From assembly GCA_000283635.1 (NCBI GenBank), contig HE613569.1, positions 1,513,501-1,577,500 of the forward strand: a stretch of DNA of 64,000 nucleotides, given 5' to 3'. Source of the DNA: Streptococcus macedonicus ACA-DC 198 (GTDB lineage: Bacteria > Bacillota > Bacilli > Lactobacillales > Streptococcaceae). Positions 8,411 to 18,296 of the stretch are shown here, in pieces. Position 1 is the first letter of the stretch; every line of letters starts with the position of its first letter. A program made the position numbers and the translations under genes. The notes under the pieces are model-generated. The model was given only the letters and a program-made list of their open reading frames with translations, was not told the DNA's origin and ran no database searches.

Positions 8411-8757
8411 TTGATGTACCATGAACCATTTATCAATCACCTCGTGACTGTGTAAATAAATTGAAAATTTTAGAAAATAAGCTTGACTAAAACCACAAGC
8501 TATTTTCAGTTTATCATCAATTTTTGTTCAATCCTTTTCCTCTTTTTTTCATTATTATATCACATTAACCTGAAAAAGTAAGCGTTCACGCAGACTTATT
8601 CAAAAACATTGTCAGTTTCCTGCTAATAAAAAGCTACCAAATCAAAAGCCCAGAACAATCATACTCTGAGCTTTTCCTGTTTTGAAAGACCTTTATAAGT
8701 TCCTGTTATCCCTATAAGTGTCAAGTTTTTGCTACATTGAAGTTGAACTGTCAGTTT
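8411..8757. other. Intergenic region with hprK promoter and pspC terminator
   Basis: An extended -10 (TGATATAAT on the minus strand, hexamer at 8554-8559) lies about 145 bases upstream of hprK; the -35 is weak. An imperfect hairpin AAAGCCCAGA...TCTGAGCTTTT at about 8648-8677 lies beyond the pspC stop and can terminate it. I see no reading frame of note in the rest. Confidence 0.5.
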
Positions 8758-9036
8758 TTACCAAAACCAACCATCGTTGTCATCATTTTCGTCAACGACT
8801 TCAGCATCCTTACGTCGGCGTGGTCCCGTTCCATAATGGTCACGAGTGATATCTTCTTTGTAAGGAAGAAAAATTGCTAAAAGAATATAAATGACAATGC
8901 CAAATCCATAAAAATACATCAGCAATGCTGTCAAGACACGCGTCAAAGACAAGTCCCAACCAAACTTATCAGCAATTCCGGCACAGACACCACAAACCAG
9001 TTTATTTTTTCGCTGTTTATAAAGAGCTGATTTCAT
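8758..9036 (-). CDS. PspC domain protein
   Basis: The 92-residue protein shows the PspC fold: a basic N-terminus with YKQRKNKLVCGVCAGIADKF and WDLSLTRVLTALL, followed by one membrane helix (LLMYFYGFGIVIYILLAIFLP, residues about 39-59). It ends in a charged tail with an RRRKD stretch and the very acidic DENDDNDGWFW. PspC proteins take part in the phage-shock or envelope-stress response; in Firmicutes they are often single small proteins like this. AAGGGG precedes the ATG at 9036. It is monocistronic between two hairpins. The specific streptococcal function is not known. Confidence 0.85.
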   Translation of the reverse strand: MKSALYKQRKNKLVCGVCAGIADKFGWDLSLTRVLTALLMYFYGFGIVIYILLAIFLPYKEDITRDHYGTGPRRRKDAEVVDENDDNDGWFW

Positions 9037-9095
9037 TTTAGCCCCTTCCTTCTTTTTATCTCAATATGATTATTATACCTAATCGCCCTTAAAAT

Positions 9096-9119
9096 AAAAT
9101 CAGTCCTACGACTGATTTT
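9096..9119. terminator. Terminator after sprT
   Basis: AAAATCAGTC (9096-9105) and GACTGATTTT (9110-9119) form a perfect 10-pair hairpin with a 4-base loop, downstream of the tex-sprT pair on the minus strand. Confidence 0.8.
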
Positions 9120-9141
9120 ATACTGAAGAAAAAATCTTTCT

Positions 9142-9585
9142 CTAAATTTCTTGATTTTTGATTTCTAAGAGCTTGCCGTGGCAACGTCCACAACGGTATT
9201 TTTGGGTATTGACACGACGTTTTCGGTGATAGTCTCGTCCACATTTTTGGCAACGATATAGGTATTTTTCCGTCTTTTGGGGCATGGCTGGCGCGTAACG
9301 CAGACCATCAACTGCTTTCAATAATGCTTTAAAATCGGCATCAGCGTGCTTATAGCCTTTTCCCTCAAAATACAAATGATAATGACAAAGCTCATGGCGA
9401 ACAATTTTTCGAAAAACGTCAACAACAAATGCTTCATAAATCTTGGGATTAAAATCCAAATGCCCATCAGCAGGGAAAAAACGACCACCTGTTGTCCGCA
9501 AACGTGGATTCCAGACTGCCGTATGGCGAAATTCTTTTCCGAAATCTTCTCGTGAGACTGTTTTGATAAAATTAGTTAAGTTCAC
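9142..9585 (-). CDS. SprT-like zinc metalloprotein
   Basis: The 147-residue protein has the SprT-type zinc site in [20 protein letters not shown], a HExxH variant (HELCH) followed by a downstream His. A C-terminal zinc ribbon follows, with the CxxC pairs [13 protein letters not shown] and [11 protein letters not shown]. SprT/Spartan proteins are metalloprotease-like; the bacterial substrate is unknown. The gene overlaps the end of tex by 14 bases (ATG at 9585), so the two are translationally coupled, an arrangement seen in other streptococci. Length is normal for the short SprT family. Confidence 0.88.
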   Translation of the reverse strand: MNLTNFIKTVSREDFGKEFRHTAVWNPRLRTTGGRFFPADGHLDFNPKIYEAFVVDVFRKIVRHELCHYHLYFEGKGYKHADADFKALLKAVDGLRYAPAMPQKTEKYLYRCQKCGRDYHRKRRVNTQKYRCGRCHGKLLEIKNQEI

Positions 9586-11704
9586 GTAACTCTACCAAGG
9601 AAAGATTAATTTTTCCACGTTCCTTATCGATTTTTGAAACCCAAACCGTCACAACGTCTCCGACAGAAACCACTTGACTTGGGTGTTTGACAAAGGACTT
9701 GCTCATTTGTGAAATATGAATCAAACCGTCATCATGCAAACCAATATCAACAAATGCACCAAAATCAACGACATTGCGGACAGTTCCTTCTAATTTTTGC
9801 CCAATTTCAAGGTCTGAAATATCCAAAACATCTTGGCGGAGCACAGGTGCTTCAAAATCATCACGCAAATCACGCCCTGGTTTTAAGAGGTCAGCGATAA
9901 TATCTTTAAGCGTTTCTTGCCCGATATTAATGGTTTCAGCCATCGTTTCAATTGAAACAGATTGCAGTTTTGTTTTTGCTGAATCATCTAAATCTGTAAT
10001 ATTTAATTCTTTCAATAAGCGTTCAACGGCTTTATAAGACTCTGGGTGAACGCCTGTATTGTCAAGGATATTTTCTGACCCTGGAATACGCAAGAAACCT
10101 GCTGCTTGTTCAAAAGCCTTAGCTCCCAGACGTGGAACTTTTTTGATTTCTTCACGCGAAGCAATTCGTCCATTTTCATCACGGTATTTGACAATATTTT
10201 CAGAAATTGTTTTATTTAATCCTGAAACGCGGGCTAATAACGCGGGGCTTGCTGTATTGATATTAACACCGACTTGGTTAACAACGGTATCTACAACAAA
10301 ATCAAGCTTTTCGGCAAGTTTTTTCTGACTAACGTCGTGCTGATATTGTCCGACACCAATTGATTTTGGATCGATTTTAACCAATTCTGCAAGTGGGTCT
10401 TGCAAACGACGCGCAATGGAAATAGCTGAGCGTTTTTCAACGGTCAAATCTGGAAACTCGTGACGTGCCAATTCAGATGCGGAATAGACAGAAGCTCCAC
10501 TTTCATTGACAATCACGTAAGAAACATCTGGAAAATCTTTCAAAACTTGTGCCACAAAGGCTTCACTTTCACGGCTAGCAGTCCCGTTTCCGATAGCAAT
10601 AATCTCAACACCATATGTGCGAATGAGATCTGCTAAATCTTTTTTCGCTTGCTCGATTTTAGCCTGACTAGCTGGTGGAACAGGATAGATAACTTGGGTA
10701 GTCATCAATTTTCCTGTTTGGTCAACAACACCTAACTTAGCTCCTGTACGAAAGGCTGGGTCAAATCCTAACACCATTTTTCCTTTCAAAGGAGACACCA
10801 AAAGGAGATTGCGAAGATTTTCGGAGAACAGTTCGATTGCACCATCCTCTGCACTTTCTGTTAACTCACTGTGAACACGGCGTTCCATAGCAGGAACGAT
10901 TTTTTTCTTAATCGTTCCTGCTATGACATCATCAATATAAGCATTTTTATTTTTAAAGCGAGCTCCCATGAAGCGCACCATTTTATCAATGTTATGCTCG
11001 AAACCAACTTTTAAAATACCGAGTTTTTCACCACGATTAAGTGCCAAAATACGATAACCTTGGATTTTAGAAACTTTCTCTGAAAAATCATAGTAAATTT
11101 GGAAGGTTTTATTATTATCGGCAGCTTCATCTTTAACTGTTGATATGATTGAGCTGTAAGACCAGATTTCATTGTAAACCCATGAGCGGAGCTTGTTGTC
11201 CTCCGAAAAAGCTTCAATAAGAATTTCACAAGCGCCAGCAAGGGCCTTGTCAGCTGTTTCAAACCCTTCTGTTATAAAATTCGCTGCTTCTACTTCAAGC
11301 GAAGGCTTATTTTGCAAAATTAAACGAGCTAGTGGAAATAGCCCTGCTTCTCTGGCGATAGTGGCTTTAGTACGACGTTTTTCTTTGTAAGGAAGATAAA
11401 GTTCTTCAACGTCTGCCAACTTTTCAGCCTTCTCAATAGCTTTTTTGAGTTCCGCAGTAAGCTTACCTTGTTCTTCAATTTTAGCAAGAACAGTCGCTTT
11501 ACGGTCAGTTAAAGCTGTCATGCTTTTATCCAAGTCAATGATAGCTTTAATTTGTACTTCATCCAAATTACCTGTCATTTCCTTACGATAACGAGCAATG
11601 AAAGGAATGGTATTCCCTTGTGAAGTCAAGTCTAGAACTTTGGCAATTTGGCTCTCTTTGATGTTTAAATCTTGAGCAATTTTTGTTACATTTTCATTTT
11701 CCAT
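9572..11704 (-). CDS. tex: Tex, S1-domain RNA-binding transcription accessory protein
   Basis: The 710-residue Tex protein is complete. An N-terminal helical region starts [20 protein letters not shown]. It is followed by a YqgF/RNase H-like domain ([18 protein letters not shown], near residue 310), a helix-hairpin-helix region ([22 protein letters not shown] core) and a C-terminal S1 domain ([29 protein letters not shown]). Tex binds nucleic acid and affects transcription and virulence gene expression in several species; the molecular role is not settled. The ATG at 11704 has no strong SD in view. It forms an operon with sprT. Confidence 0.94.
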   Translation of the reverse strand: MENENVTKIAQDLNIKESQIAKVLDLTSQGNTIPFIARYRKEMTGNLDEVQIKAIIDLDKSMTALTDRKATVLAKIEEQGKLTAELKKAIEKAEKLADVEELYLPYKEKRRTKATIAREAGLFPLARLILQNKPSLEVEAANFITEGFETADKALAGACEILIEAFSEDNKLRSWVYNEIWSYSSIISTVKDEAADNNKTFQIYYDFSEKVSKIQGYRILALNRGEKLGILKVGFEHNIDKMVRFMGARFKNKNAYIDDVIAGTIKKKIVPAMERRVHSELTESAEDGAIELFSENLRNLLLVSPLKGKMVLGFDPAFRTGAKLGVVDQTGKLMTTQVIYPVPPASQAKIEQAKKDLADLIRTYGVEIIAIGNGTASRESEAFVAQVLKDFPDVSYVIVNESGASVYSASELARHEFPDLTVEKRSAISIARRLQDPLAELVKIDPKSIGVGQYQHDVSQKKLAEKLDFVVDTVVNQVGVNINTASPALLARVSGLNKTISENIVKYRDENGRIASREEIKKVPRLGAKAFEQAAGFLRIPGSENILDNTGVHPESYKAVERLLKELNITDLDDSAKTKLQSVSIETMAETINIGQETLKDIIADLLKPGRDLRDDFEAPVLRQDVLDISDLEIGQKLEGTVRNVVDFGAFVDIGLHDDGLIHISQMSKSFVKHPSQVVSVGDVVTVWVSKIDKERGKINLSLVELRELN

Positions 11705-11857
11705 AGTGCTTCTATTATATCATAAATCAGCTGAGTCTCAGGTTTTCACTTAGATTTTTAAATGCAATAATGAGAAATTCACGCCAATTTCTTAGGCAGA
11801 TAACCGTCTAAATGACACACTATTTCGCATTAAAATAGCTAATTTGTCTGCTTAGTT

Positions 11858-11887
11858 TTTGTACTATTTGAGGATTGATAGTATAAT
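11858..11887 (+). promoter_or_regulatory. Promoter of the permease operon
   Basis: TTGTAC (11858-11863) and TATAAT (11882-11887) are separated by 18 bases, 34 bases ahead of the small gene at 11921. Confidence 0.6.
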
Positions 11888-11920
11888 AAGAGCTGATTAC
11901 ATATAGAAAAGAGGTGCCTT

Positions 11921-12055
11921 ATGGCTATCACACATAAACGTCAAGATGATTTAGAGTCAATGTTTGCAAGCTTTGCAAGTATTCCTAAAATCTCTAGCGA
12001 CCCTGAAAAAGAAAAGAAAGTTAAGGACAAAAAAGCTGAGAAAGCGACTGATTAA
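11921..12055 (+). CDS. Small charged protein leading the permease operon
   Basis: A 44-residue frame runs from ATG 11921 to TAA 12055 with a good ribosome binding site (AGAGGTG, 5 bases upstream). The peptide begins MAITHKRQDDLESMFASFAS and ends in a lysine/glutamate-rich tail (EKEKKVKDKKAEKATD). It has no signal or membrane segment. It is only 5 bases upstream of the permease gene, so the two are co-transcribed. I do not know a named family; small lysine-rich proteins of this sort recur in streptococci. It could be a true protein or a leader peptide that couples translation to the permease. Confidence 0.7.
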   Translation: MAITHKRQDDLESMFASFASIPKISSDPEKEKKVKDKKAEKATD

Positions 12056-12060
12056 TTTTT

Positions 12061-12963
12061 ATGGAAATTTTTAATAATTTACCTGCTAGTGTCTTACAAT
12101 GGTTTGCGATTTTTATTTCAATCATTATCGAGGCACTGCCTTTTGTTTTGCTAGGAACCATTCTTTCTGGCTTCATTGAGGTTTATGTTACGCCTGATTT
12201 GGTACAACGTTTTCTACCTCGAAATCGTTTTTTACGAATCCTTTTTGGAACTTTTATTGGTTTTGTCTTTCCGTCCTGCGAATGTGGTATTGTTCCCATT
12301 ATCACGCGCTTTTTGGAGAAAAAAGTTCCTAGTTACACCGCTGTTCCTTTCTTGGCAACAGCTCCGATTATCAACCCAATCGTCCTTTTTGCCACCTATT
12401 CAGCTTTTGGAAATAGCTGGCGCTTCTTAAGCTTACGACTGCTTGGTGCTATTATTGTTGCTATTACGTTGGGTATCATGCTGGGATTTGTGGTTGATGA
12501 AAATATCCTCAAAGAAAATGCTAAACCAACACATTTTCACGATTATTCTGGTGAAACATGGTATCGCAAAATTTTCTTAGCTCTTGCGCACGCAATTGAT
12601 GAATTTTTCGATACTGGACGTTATTTGGTTTTTGGTACCCTGGTAGCTTCAGGAATGCAGATTTACCTACCAACACGCATTTTGACCAGAATTGGTGGTA
12701 ATGCCCTTACAGCCATTTTAGTCATGATGTTACTGGCATTCATTCTTTCTCTTTGTAGTGAAGCAGATGCCTTTATCGGAGCTTCCTTGCTATCAAGTTT
12801 TGGTACAGCACCTGTTCTAGCCTTTCTTTTGATTGGACCAATGGTAGATATTAAAAATCTAATGATGATGGTAAATTCCTTTAAACCTCGCTTTATCGTC
12901 CAATTTATCACAGTATCTGTTGGGATGATTATTATTTACTGTTTACTTGTGGGGGTGATTTGA
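12061..12963 (+). CDS. YcgR-like permease (DUF318/ArsP-type)
   Basis: The 300-residue protein has about eight membrane segments and the family motif FPSCECGIVPIITRFLEK near residue 75, with paired cysteines in the membrane entrance. It also has a second-half motif LCSEADAFIGASLLSSFG, the usual repeat of such permeases. It belongs to the permease family of Bacillus YcgR, whose neighbour YcgQ matches the next gene. Substrate is unknown; relatives of the wider family have been linked to metal or metalloid export. It starts 5 bases after the small protein's stop and overlaps the next start (TGATG). Confidence 0.82.
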   Translation: MEIFNNLPASVLQWFAIFISIIIEALPFVLLGTILSGFIEVYVTPDLVQRFLPRNRFLRILFGTFIGFVFPSCECGIVPIITRFLEKKVPSYTAVPFLATAPIINPIVLFATYSAFGNSWRFLSLRLLGAIIVAITLGIMLGFVVDENILKENAKPTHFHDYSGETWYRKIFLALAHAIDEFFDTGRYLVFGTLVASGMQIYLPTRILTRIGGNALTAILVMMLLAFILSLCSEADAFIGASLLSSFGTAPVLAFLLIGPMVDIKNLMMMVNSFKPRFIVQFITVSVGMIIIYCLLVGVI

Positions 12964-13775
12964 TGATTCGATTTTTAATTTTAGCGGGTTACTTTGAATT
13001 AACCATGTATCTTCAAATCTCTGGAAAATTGGATCAATACATCAATACTCACTATGCTTATTTAGCCTACATTTCCATGGTTTTATCATTTCTTTTAGCG
13101 GTTATTCAACTGGTTATTTGGATGAAAAATCTGAAATTGCACAGCCATTTACATGGAAAAATAGCGAAGGTGACTAGTCCGATGATTTTGGTCATTCCAG
13201 TGTTGGTAGGGCTCTTAGTTCCTACGGTAACGCTAGATTCAACGACAGTAGCTGCCAAAGGCTATAATTTCCCACTTGCTGCTGGTTCTGCTGGTACGGT
13301 TAGTGATGATGGAACAACAGTCCAATACCTGAAACCTGACACAAGTTTGTATTTTACATCTTCTGCTTACGAAAAAGAAATGCAGAAAGAACTCAAAAAA
13401 TACAAAGGTTCAGGCGAACTTAAAATCACAACCGAAAATTATATGGAAGTCATGGAACTCATCTATCTCTATCCTGATGAATTTATGGGACGTGAGATTA
13501 CTTATACTGGATTTGTTTATAACGAGCCTGGTCACGAAGGCTATCAATTCCTTTTCCGTTTTGGTATCATTCACTGTATTGCAGATTCTGGTGTTTATGG
13601 CTTATTGACAACTGGAAACAGTACAAGCTACGCTGATAACACTTGGATTACCGCAACAGGCACAATCAGCCTCGAATACAACCAAACCCTTGAACAAACA
13701 CTCCCAGTTCTTCATATTATAGAAATGAAAGAGACTAGTGAACCCGATAATCCTTACGTTTATCGTGTCTTTTAA
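12963..13775 (+). CDS. TIGR03943-type permease partner (YcgQ-like)
   Basis: The protein has 270 residues from ATG 12963, which overlaps the TGA of the upstream permease and is preceded by GGGGGTGA; this start is better than the TTG at 12960. It has two or three N-terminal membrane helices (MIRFLILAGYFELTMYLQIS; AYLAYISMVLSFLLAVIQLV; a helix near residues 70-90) and then a soluble C-terminal domain. The most conserved part is TGFVYNEPGHEGYQFLFRFG followed by HCIADSGVYG. TIGR03943 proteins are nearly always next to a YcgR-type permease and probably form a complex with it. The gene's terminator is split by an insertion (see 13782-15030). Confidence 0.82.
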   Translation: MIRFLILAGYFELTMYLQISGKLDQYINTHYAYLAYISMVLSFLLAVIQLVIWMKNLKLHSHLHGKIAKVTSPMILVIPVLVGLLVPTVTLDSTTVAAKGYNFPLAAGSAGTVSDDGTTVQYLKPDTSLYFTSSAYEKEMQKELKKYKGSGELKITTENYMEVMELIYLYPDEFMGREITYTGFVYNEPGHEGYQFLFRFGIIHCIADSGVYGLLTTGNSTSYADNTWITATGTISLEYNQTLEQTLPVLHIIEMKETSEPDNPYVYRVF

Positions 13776-13848
13776 ACACAAGCCCCCTCCAAAACTGAAC
13801 TGCACCCTAAAAATTAGACAAAAATCTAACGATTGGGGTGCTTTTTGT

Positions 13849-14132
<284 letters not shown>

Positions 14133-14931
14133 TCATGTTAACCTTTAATCCTAGTCCCTGTTCTATGAAACGGCTAATTGAGTGCATGACCCGCTTTGCG
14201 GCTGCTCCACTGCCGACTGTGATAACACAGTCATCTGCGTAGCGAACGAAGTGAAGTCCCCTACTTTCCAACTCTTTATCCAGCTCATTAAGCATGATAT
14301 TAGACAAGAGCGGGATAAGTTTCCTCACTGTGGTGTACCCACTAGTGTTTTCTGCCGGTGTCCATTAACAACCACACCCGAATGGAGATATTTTCGTATC
14401 AGAGATTCTGTGTTATCATCTTGTATCATGTTATGGACAAGCGACATCAATCTATCTTGAGGAACCGTATCGAAGAATTTCTCAAGGTCTATGGCCACTA
14501 TCCACTCATAGCCATCATTGAGATATTTTAATAACTTGATAATGGCTTTTTCACATGACCTTTCTGGTTTAAAACCATAGCTCGTTTCAGAAAAGTGAGG
14601 CTCACAGATAGGACTGATGACTTGAACAATAGCTTGTTGTATCATTCTATCCATGACCGTTGGGATGCCAAGCTGACGGTCTCCTCCATTTAGTTTAGGC
14701 AACTCGTAAGACTGGTTGGGGGTACTTCCTTTGGGACTTTAGTGTTTAGTGCCACCTCATCCGCTATATACGCCTTGATATCACGTTCCTGTTCGTAGTG
14801 CCACGATTTTGCTATTCCTTCCTCTCCCCGCTACCTCACGATGGTCAGGATGCAGAGTCGCTATAGGGTTCACCAGTAGCGGGTGCCCCAGAGGACTTAC
14901 ACCTCAGATGTACGACATGCCCGTCGTACAC
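14133..14931 (-). mobile_element. Truncated group II intron, inserted next to a hairpin
   Basis: The minus strand reads GTGTACGACGGGCATGTCGT from 14931, a plausible intron 5' end (GUGY start with a first short hairpin). A domain I-like stretch (GAGGTGTAAGTCCTCTGGGG) and then a reverse transcriptase fragment follow. The rest of domains I-IV, part of the ORF, and all of domains V/VI are gone; a complete element would be about 2 kb or more. It abuts a stem-loop (14932-14974), as expected for insertion by group IIC introns. Confidence 0.7.
14134..14730 (-). pseudogene. Group II intron reverse transcriptase fragment
   Basis: Recognisable LtrA-type blocks are LPKLNGGDRQLGIPTVMDRM, SYGFKPERSCEKAIIKLLKY, IVAIDLEKFFDTVPQDRLMS and the catalytic FVRYADDCVITVGSG. 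A TGA replaces the glycine codon after VGTPQ, and a one-base loss follows within the SPLLSN block, so the frame is broken near 14325. The N-terminal 60-70 residues are missing. The protein stops after GLKVNMT, where the sequence passes into the antisense of the IS3 orfA. The maturase domain is therefore absent. Confidence 0.85.
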
Positions 14932-14974
14932 TAAAAGGACTTAGCCCTGTACAATACAGGACTAAATCCTTTCA
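14932..14974 (+). terminator. Stem-loop near the right end of the IS3 remnant
   Basis: AAAAGGACTTAGCCCTGTA pairs with TACAGGACTAAATCCTTTC around a CAA loop, with few mismatches. On the plus strand it would have ended the IS transposase transcript. On the minus strand it sits exactly before the intron's 5' end. Confidence 0.65.
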
Positions 14975-15024
14975 ATAATTAATTATCCAACTTTTTGGGG
15001 TCAGTACAAACTGGAGGGGGGCAT

Positions 15025-15192
15025 TTATTTTGTTTTATAAGTATAAACTAGTCGTCCAATGTTTATGAGTGAGACGAATGCCCAAATAAGCATGGTAACC
15101 CAGTTTGCCTCGAAGGCATAAATGGCTGTTAAAACAAGGGTAGACGACGTTAAGAGAATTATTGATAAATGCTCTTTGAAAAATTCTAACAT
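15025..15192 (-). CDS. Small two-helix membrane protein after ftsY
   Basis: A 55-residue frame (MLEFFKEHLSIILLTSSTLV ... RLVYTYKTK) runs from ATG 15192 to TAA at 15025-15027. It has two membrane segments (about residues 9-25 and 30-50) and a basic C-terminal end, giving a hairpin-like topology. It is 6 bases downstream of ftsY and so probably translated from the same mRNA, although the SD (AAGGGA) is 15 bases away. The stop codon lies in the T tract of the hairpin arm at 15012-15022. I know no family; the composition is coding-like. Confidence 0.55.
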   Translation of the reverse strand: MLEFFKEHLSIILLTSSTLVLTAIYAFEANWVTMLIWAFVSLINIGRLVYTYKTK

Positions 15193-15198
15193 TAACTT

Positions 15199-16632
15199 TT
15201 AAACAATCCCTTCTAAGAGACCACGCATAAAGTCTTCAGAATCAAATTCACCGATGTCATCAATTTTTTCACCAAAACCAATAAATTTGACAGGAATATC
15301 AAGTTCTTGGCGAATAGCAAGAACAACACCACCTTTAGCCGTTCCGTCAATTTTAGTTAGGATAAGCCCAGTTAATGGTGTAATTTTTGAGAATTCTTTA
15401 GCTTGGCTAAGCGCATTTTGACCTGTTGAAGCATCAAGTGCAAGGAGTGTTTCATGCGGTGCATCTGGCACGACACGCTTAATGATACGACCAATTTTTT
15501 CAAGCTCTGCCATCAAATTATCTTTATTTTGCAGACGTCCTGCTGTATCAATGAGAAGAATATCAACATTTTCAGCGACAGCTTTTTCCATACCGTCAAA
15601 AACAACAGAAGCTGGATCAGCTTTTTCTGGTCCTGTTACAACTGGCACACCGACACGACGTCCCCATTCAACAAGCTGCGCAACCGCACCAGCGCGGAAT
15701 GTATCAGCAGCAACAAGCATGACTTTCTTGCCTTCATTTTTATATTTGTAGGCTAATTTACCGATTGACGTCGTTTTTCCGACACCATTAACCCCAACAA
15801 AAAGCATAACGGTTAAATCATCTTGGAAATTAATTTTTTCGTTGAAAACACCGTCTTTTTCGTAAATATCAACTAATTTTTCAATGATAACACGTTTTAA
15901 TTCGTCAGCTCTCTTAGCATTTTCAATTTTGGCTTCATAACGCAAATCTTCTGTTAATTGTGTTGCGACATTCACTCCAACGTCTGAAAGAATGAGCATT
16001 TCTTCTAGTTCCTCGAAGAATTCTTCATCAACACGACGGAAATTAGCCAAGAAGGCGTTCAAACGTGCACTGAAACCAGTACGGGTCTTTTTCAGACTGC
16101 GATTGTATTTTTCTTCTTCGGTTTCGGTTGCTTCTTGCACAACTACTTCTTCTGGTTCAGTTTCTTGACGTGTTTCGACAGCTTCAAAAGTAACTGTCTC
16201 ACCACGGTCAATAGCCTCTCGAACAGCTGCTTTTTTCGCATAATAATCAGCCATGACATCTGAAAAATGGTGGTCTGTTTCAGCCTCATTAGTTACTACG
16301 GTTGCTTCTGAAATTTCTTCAGTTTGGTTAGCTGTATTTTCAACCACAGTTTCGCTATTTTCAGACTGAACAAGCGTTTCTATTTCAACAAATTCAGCTT
16401 CGCTATTGACATTAACAACGTCTTGAACTTCTGGAGTTTTTTCCACAGTATCGTTGACGATTTCTGCTTGTTCTGAAACCTCAACAGTTTCTTTTACTGT
16501 ATCTGAAGAGGAGGCTTCGGTTTGTTCTGATGTTTCGACAACCTCTTGAAGTGTTTCTTCTTGGCTTTGGCTGTCAACCGTCTCCTCAACTTCTTTTTTC
16601 TTATTTCCAAATAAACGGTCAAATAGTCCCAT
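15199..16632 (-). CDS. ftsY: FtsY, signal recognition particle receptor
   Basis: FtsY is the SRP receptor GTPase that docks ribosome-SRP complexes at the membrane. From ATG 16632 (MGLFDRLFGNKKKEVEETVD, the usual start) it has 477 residues. A long acidic A domain rich in E, V and T (about residues 10-175) is followed by the NG domain with G1 FVGVNGVGKTTSIGKLAYKY, G3 LIDTAGRLQNKDNLM, G4 LTKIDGTAKGG and GFGEKIDDI near the C-terminus. An upstream in-frame GTG at 16668 with AAAGG would add 12 hydrophobic residues; between it and the ATG lies a small hairpin (GATAAG...CTTATC). Confidence 0.95.
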   Translation of the reverse strand: MGLFDRLFGNKKKEVEETVDSQSQEETLQEVVETSEQTEASSSDTVKETVEVSEQAEIVNDTVEKTPEVQDVVNVNSEAEFVEIETLVQSENSETVVENTANQTEEISEATVVTNEAETDHHFSDVMADYYAKKAAVREAIDRGETVTFEAVETRQETEPEEVVVQEATETEEEKYNRSLKKTRTGFSARLNAFLANFRRVDEEFFEELEEMLILSDVGVNVATQLTEDLRYEAKIENAKRADELKRVIIEKLVDIYEKDGVFNEKINFQDDLTVMLFVGVNGVGKTTSIGKLAYKYKNEGKKVMLVAADTFRAGAVAQLVEWGRRVGVPVVTGPEKADPASVVFDGMEKAVAENVDILLIDTAGRLQNKDNLMAELEKIGRIIKRVVPDAPHETLLALDASTGQNALSQAKEFSKITPLTGLILTKIDGTAKGGVVLAIRQELDIPVKFIGFGEKIDDIGEFDSEDFMRGLLEGIV

Positions 16633-16680
16633 ACTAAGTACCAAAATCGATAAGATTACCTTATCCACTTTTCCTTTCTA

Positions 16681-17499
16681 CTACGCATTTAAAATGTATT
16701 TTTCGACAGCTTCTGCAACACCTGATTCGTCATGGGTACGTGTTGTTACCGCATTAGCTGTTTCTTTCGCAATAGCAACACCATTTGCCATTGCGACACC
16801 TAAACCAGCCCATTTAAGCATTGAGAGGTCGTTTTCTTCATCTCCCATAGCCATAACATTTTCAGGGAGTAAGTTCAAATGCTGAATCAACTGATTTAAC
16901 CCTGCTGCTTTATGGACGCCTTTAGGCATCATCTCCAATATAATATCACGTGATTTGAAAATTTCAAACTCATTGTATAATTCTTTCGGAAATTGCAAAA
17001 TCTGCTTGTCCAAAAATTTGGGATTTGTCACGCTAACGACCTTGTTATAAATAATATTTTTAGGAATATCATCAAAAGAAGTTAGTTCTACAAATTTAAG
17101 TTTGGGGTTGGCTTGTGGGTAAAGGGACTGATTGCCTTGACTAGCAAGACTATAAACAATTCCGTCACTAAGCACATCAAATGGAAGAGCAAGCGGTTCA
17201 AGCGTGCTGTGTAAACGTTTGAGTTGCGCACGTGTTAGCTCACTTTTATCTAAAATATCGCCATTTGTCTTTTGAACCAAACCACCATTGAAAGTGATGA
17301 TATAGTCCTCATCAGAAATCAAATCTAGCTCTTCAAGCAAACCGCTAATCGCCTTTAGAGGACGTCCAGTCGTAATAACAACTTTAATTCCCTTATCACG
17401 TGCTGCTCGCAAAGCTTTTTTATTTTCTGGTGAAACAACCTTTTGGCTGTTAAAAAGTGTACCGTCTAAATCCAAGGCTAATAATTTAATATCCGCCAT
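16681..17499 (-). CDS. Cof-type HAD-IIB phosphatase
   Basis: HAD superfamily hydrolase of the Cof subfamily, which removes phosphate from sugar phosphates or other small metabolites. Motif I is LLALDLDGTLFNS, motif II VVITTGRP, motif III a lysine in the SRDIILEMMPKGVHKAAGL region, and motif IV VMAMGDEENDLSMLKWAG. The cap domain of type IIB lies between motifs II and III. Length (272 residues) is normal. The substrate cannot be told. Its ATG overlaps the stop of the next upstream HAD gene (17499), and ftsY follows 48 bases later, an arrangement seen in other streptococci. Confidence 0.92.
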   Translation of the reverse strand: MADIKLLALDLDGTLFNSQKVVSPENKKALRAARDKGIKVVITTGRPLKAISGLLEELDLISDEDYIITFNGGLVQKTNGDILDKSELTRAQLKRLHSTLEPLALPFDVLSDGIVYSLASQGNQSLYPQANPKLKFVELTSFDDIPKNIIYNKVVSVTNPKFLDKQILQFPKELYNEFEIFKSRDIILEMMPKGVHKAAGLNQLIQHLNLLPENVMAMGDEENDLSMLKWAGLGVAMANGVAIAKETANAVTTRTHDESGVAEAVEKYILNA

Positions 17500-18296
17500 T
17501 ACTCTACCAATCCTTCCATGTAAGCCATGACAGACTCCTCATCACAATGCCCGATGATTTCATTTGAGATGTCTTTGATTTCTTGTCGAGCATTTTCTGT
17601 CGCAATTGCAGTCCCAGCAAAATCAAGCATTTCAAAATCGTTAAGGTTGTCGCCAAACGCCACAATTTCTGATTTATCCATGTTAAAGGTTTGACAAAGT
17701 GCTTCTAGTCCTGTTCGTTTATTAACATCACAGATAACAATATCGACAGATTTAAAGCCCGTCGTCACCGCTTGCGCATAACTAATACGTTCATTAAACC
17801 ATGCTTCGCCTTGACGAACAGTATCTTCTGAAAAGTTTGCAGTGACTTTTAAAATATTATCTTCAACGTGCGCCAAATCAGCCACACGTTGAACATTTTC
17901 ATAATAATTGCTAATAAAATTCAGATAATCATCACTAGCTTTTGGATGTAAATAAGCCCCACTCTCACCTGATAAAAGGAAATCATAACCTAACATATAT
18001 GGACTTTCAAGAAGAGTATCAATGACCTCCAAATATTGTTTTTTACTCAAACCAGATTCAAAAACAATGTCTTTACCAACTTTTACCAAAGTCCCATTTT
18101 CCGCAATAAATGCCATTTTATCAGCATGCTCAGCAAACATTTTTTCCAAAGCCATAAGTGAACGTCCGCTCGCTGCGACAAATAGCATATTATTTTTTTC
18201 AAATTTTTCTAGAATATCATGGAGACGCTTACTATCAAAATAGCCATTACTTGTTAAAAATGTACCATCCATATCTGTTGCAACTAATTTTACCAT
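17499..18296 (-). CDS. Cof-type HAD-IIB phosphatase, second copy
   Basis: The second Cof-type HAD hydrolase has 265 residues: motif I LVATDMDGTFLTSNGYFD, motif II FVAASGRS, motif IV IVAFGDNLNDFEMLDFAG. The SGRS (rather than TGRP) version and the MDGTFL start resemble the YbjI/SupH branch of sugar phosphatases. It is translationally coupled to the following HAD gene (TAATG type overlap at 17499). The two probably act on different sugar phosphates. Upstream a TATAGT/TATAAT-like stretch at about 18295-18305 may be its promoter. Confidence 0.9.
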   Translation of the reverse strand: MVKLVATDMDGTFLTSNGYFDSKRLHDILEKFEKNNMLFVAASGRSLMALEKMFAEHADKMAFIAENGTLVKVGKDIVFESGLSKKQYLEVIDTLLESPYMLGYDFLLSGESGAYLHPKASDDYLNFISNYYENVQRVADLAHVEDNILKVTANFSEDTVRQGEAWFNERISYAQAVTTGFKSVDIVICDVNKRTGLEALCQTFNMDKSEIVAFGDNLNDFEMLDFAGTAIATENARQEIKDISNEIIGHCDEESVMAYMEGLVE

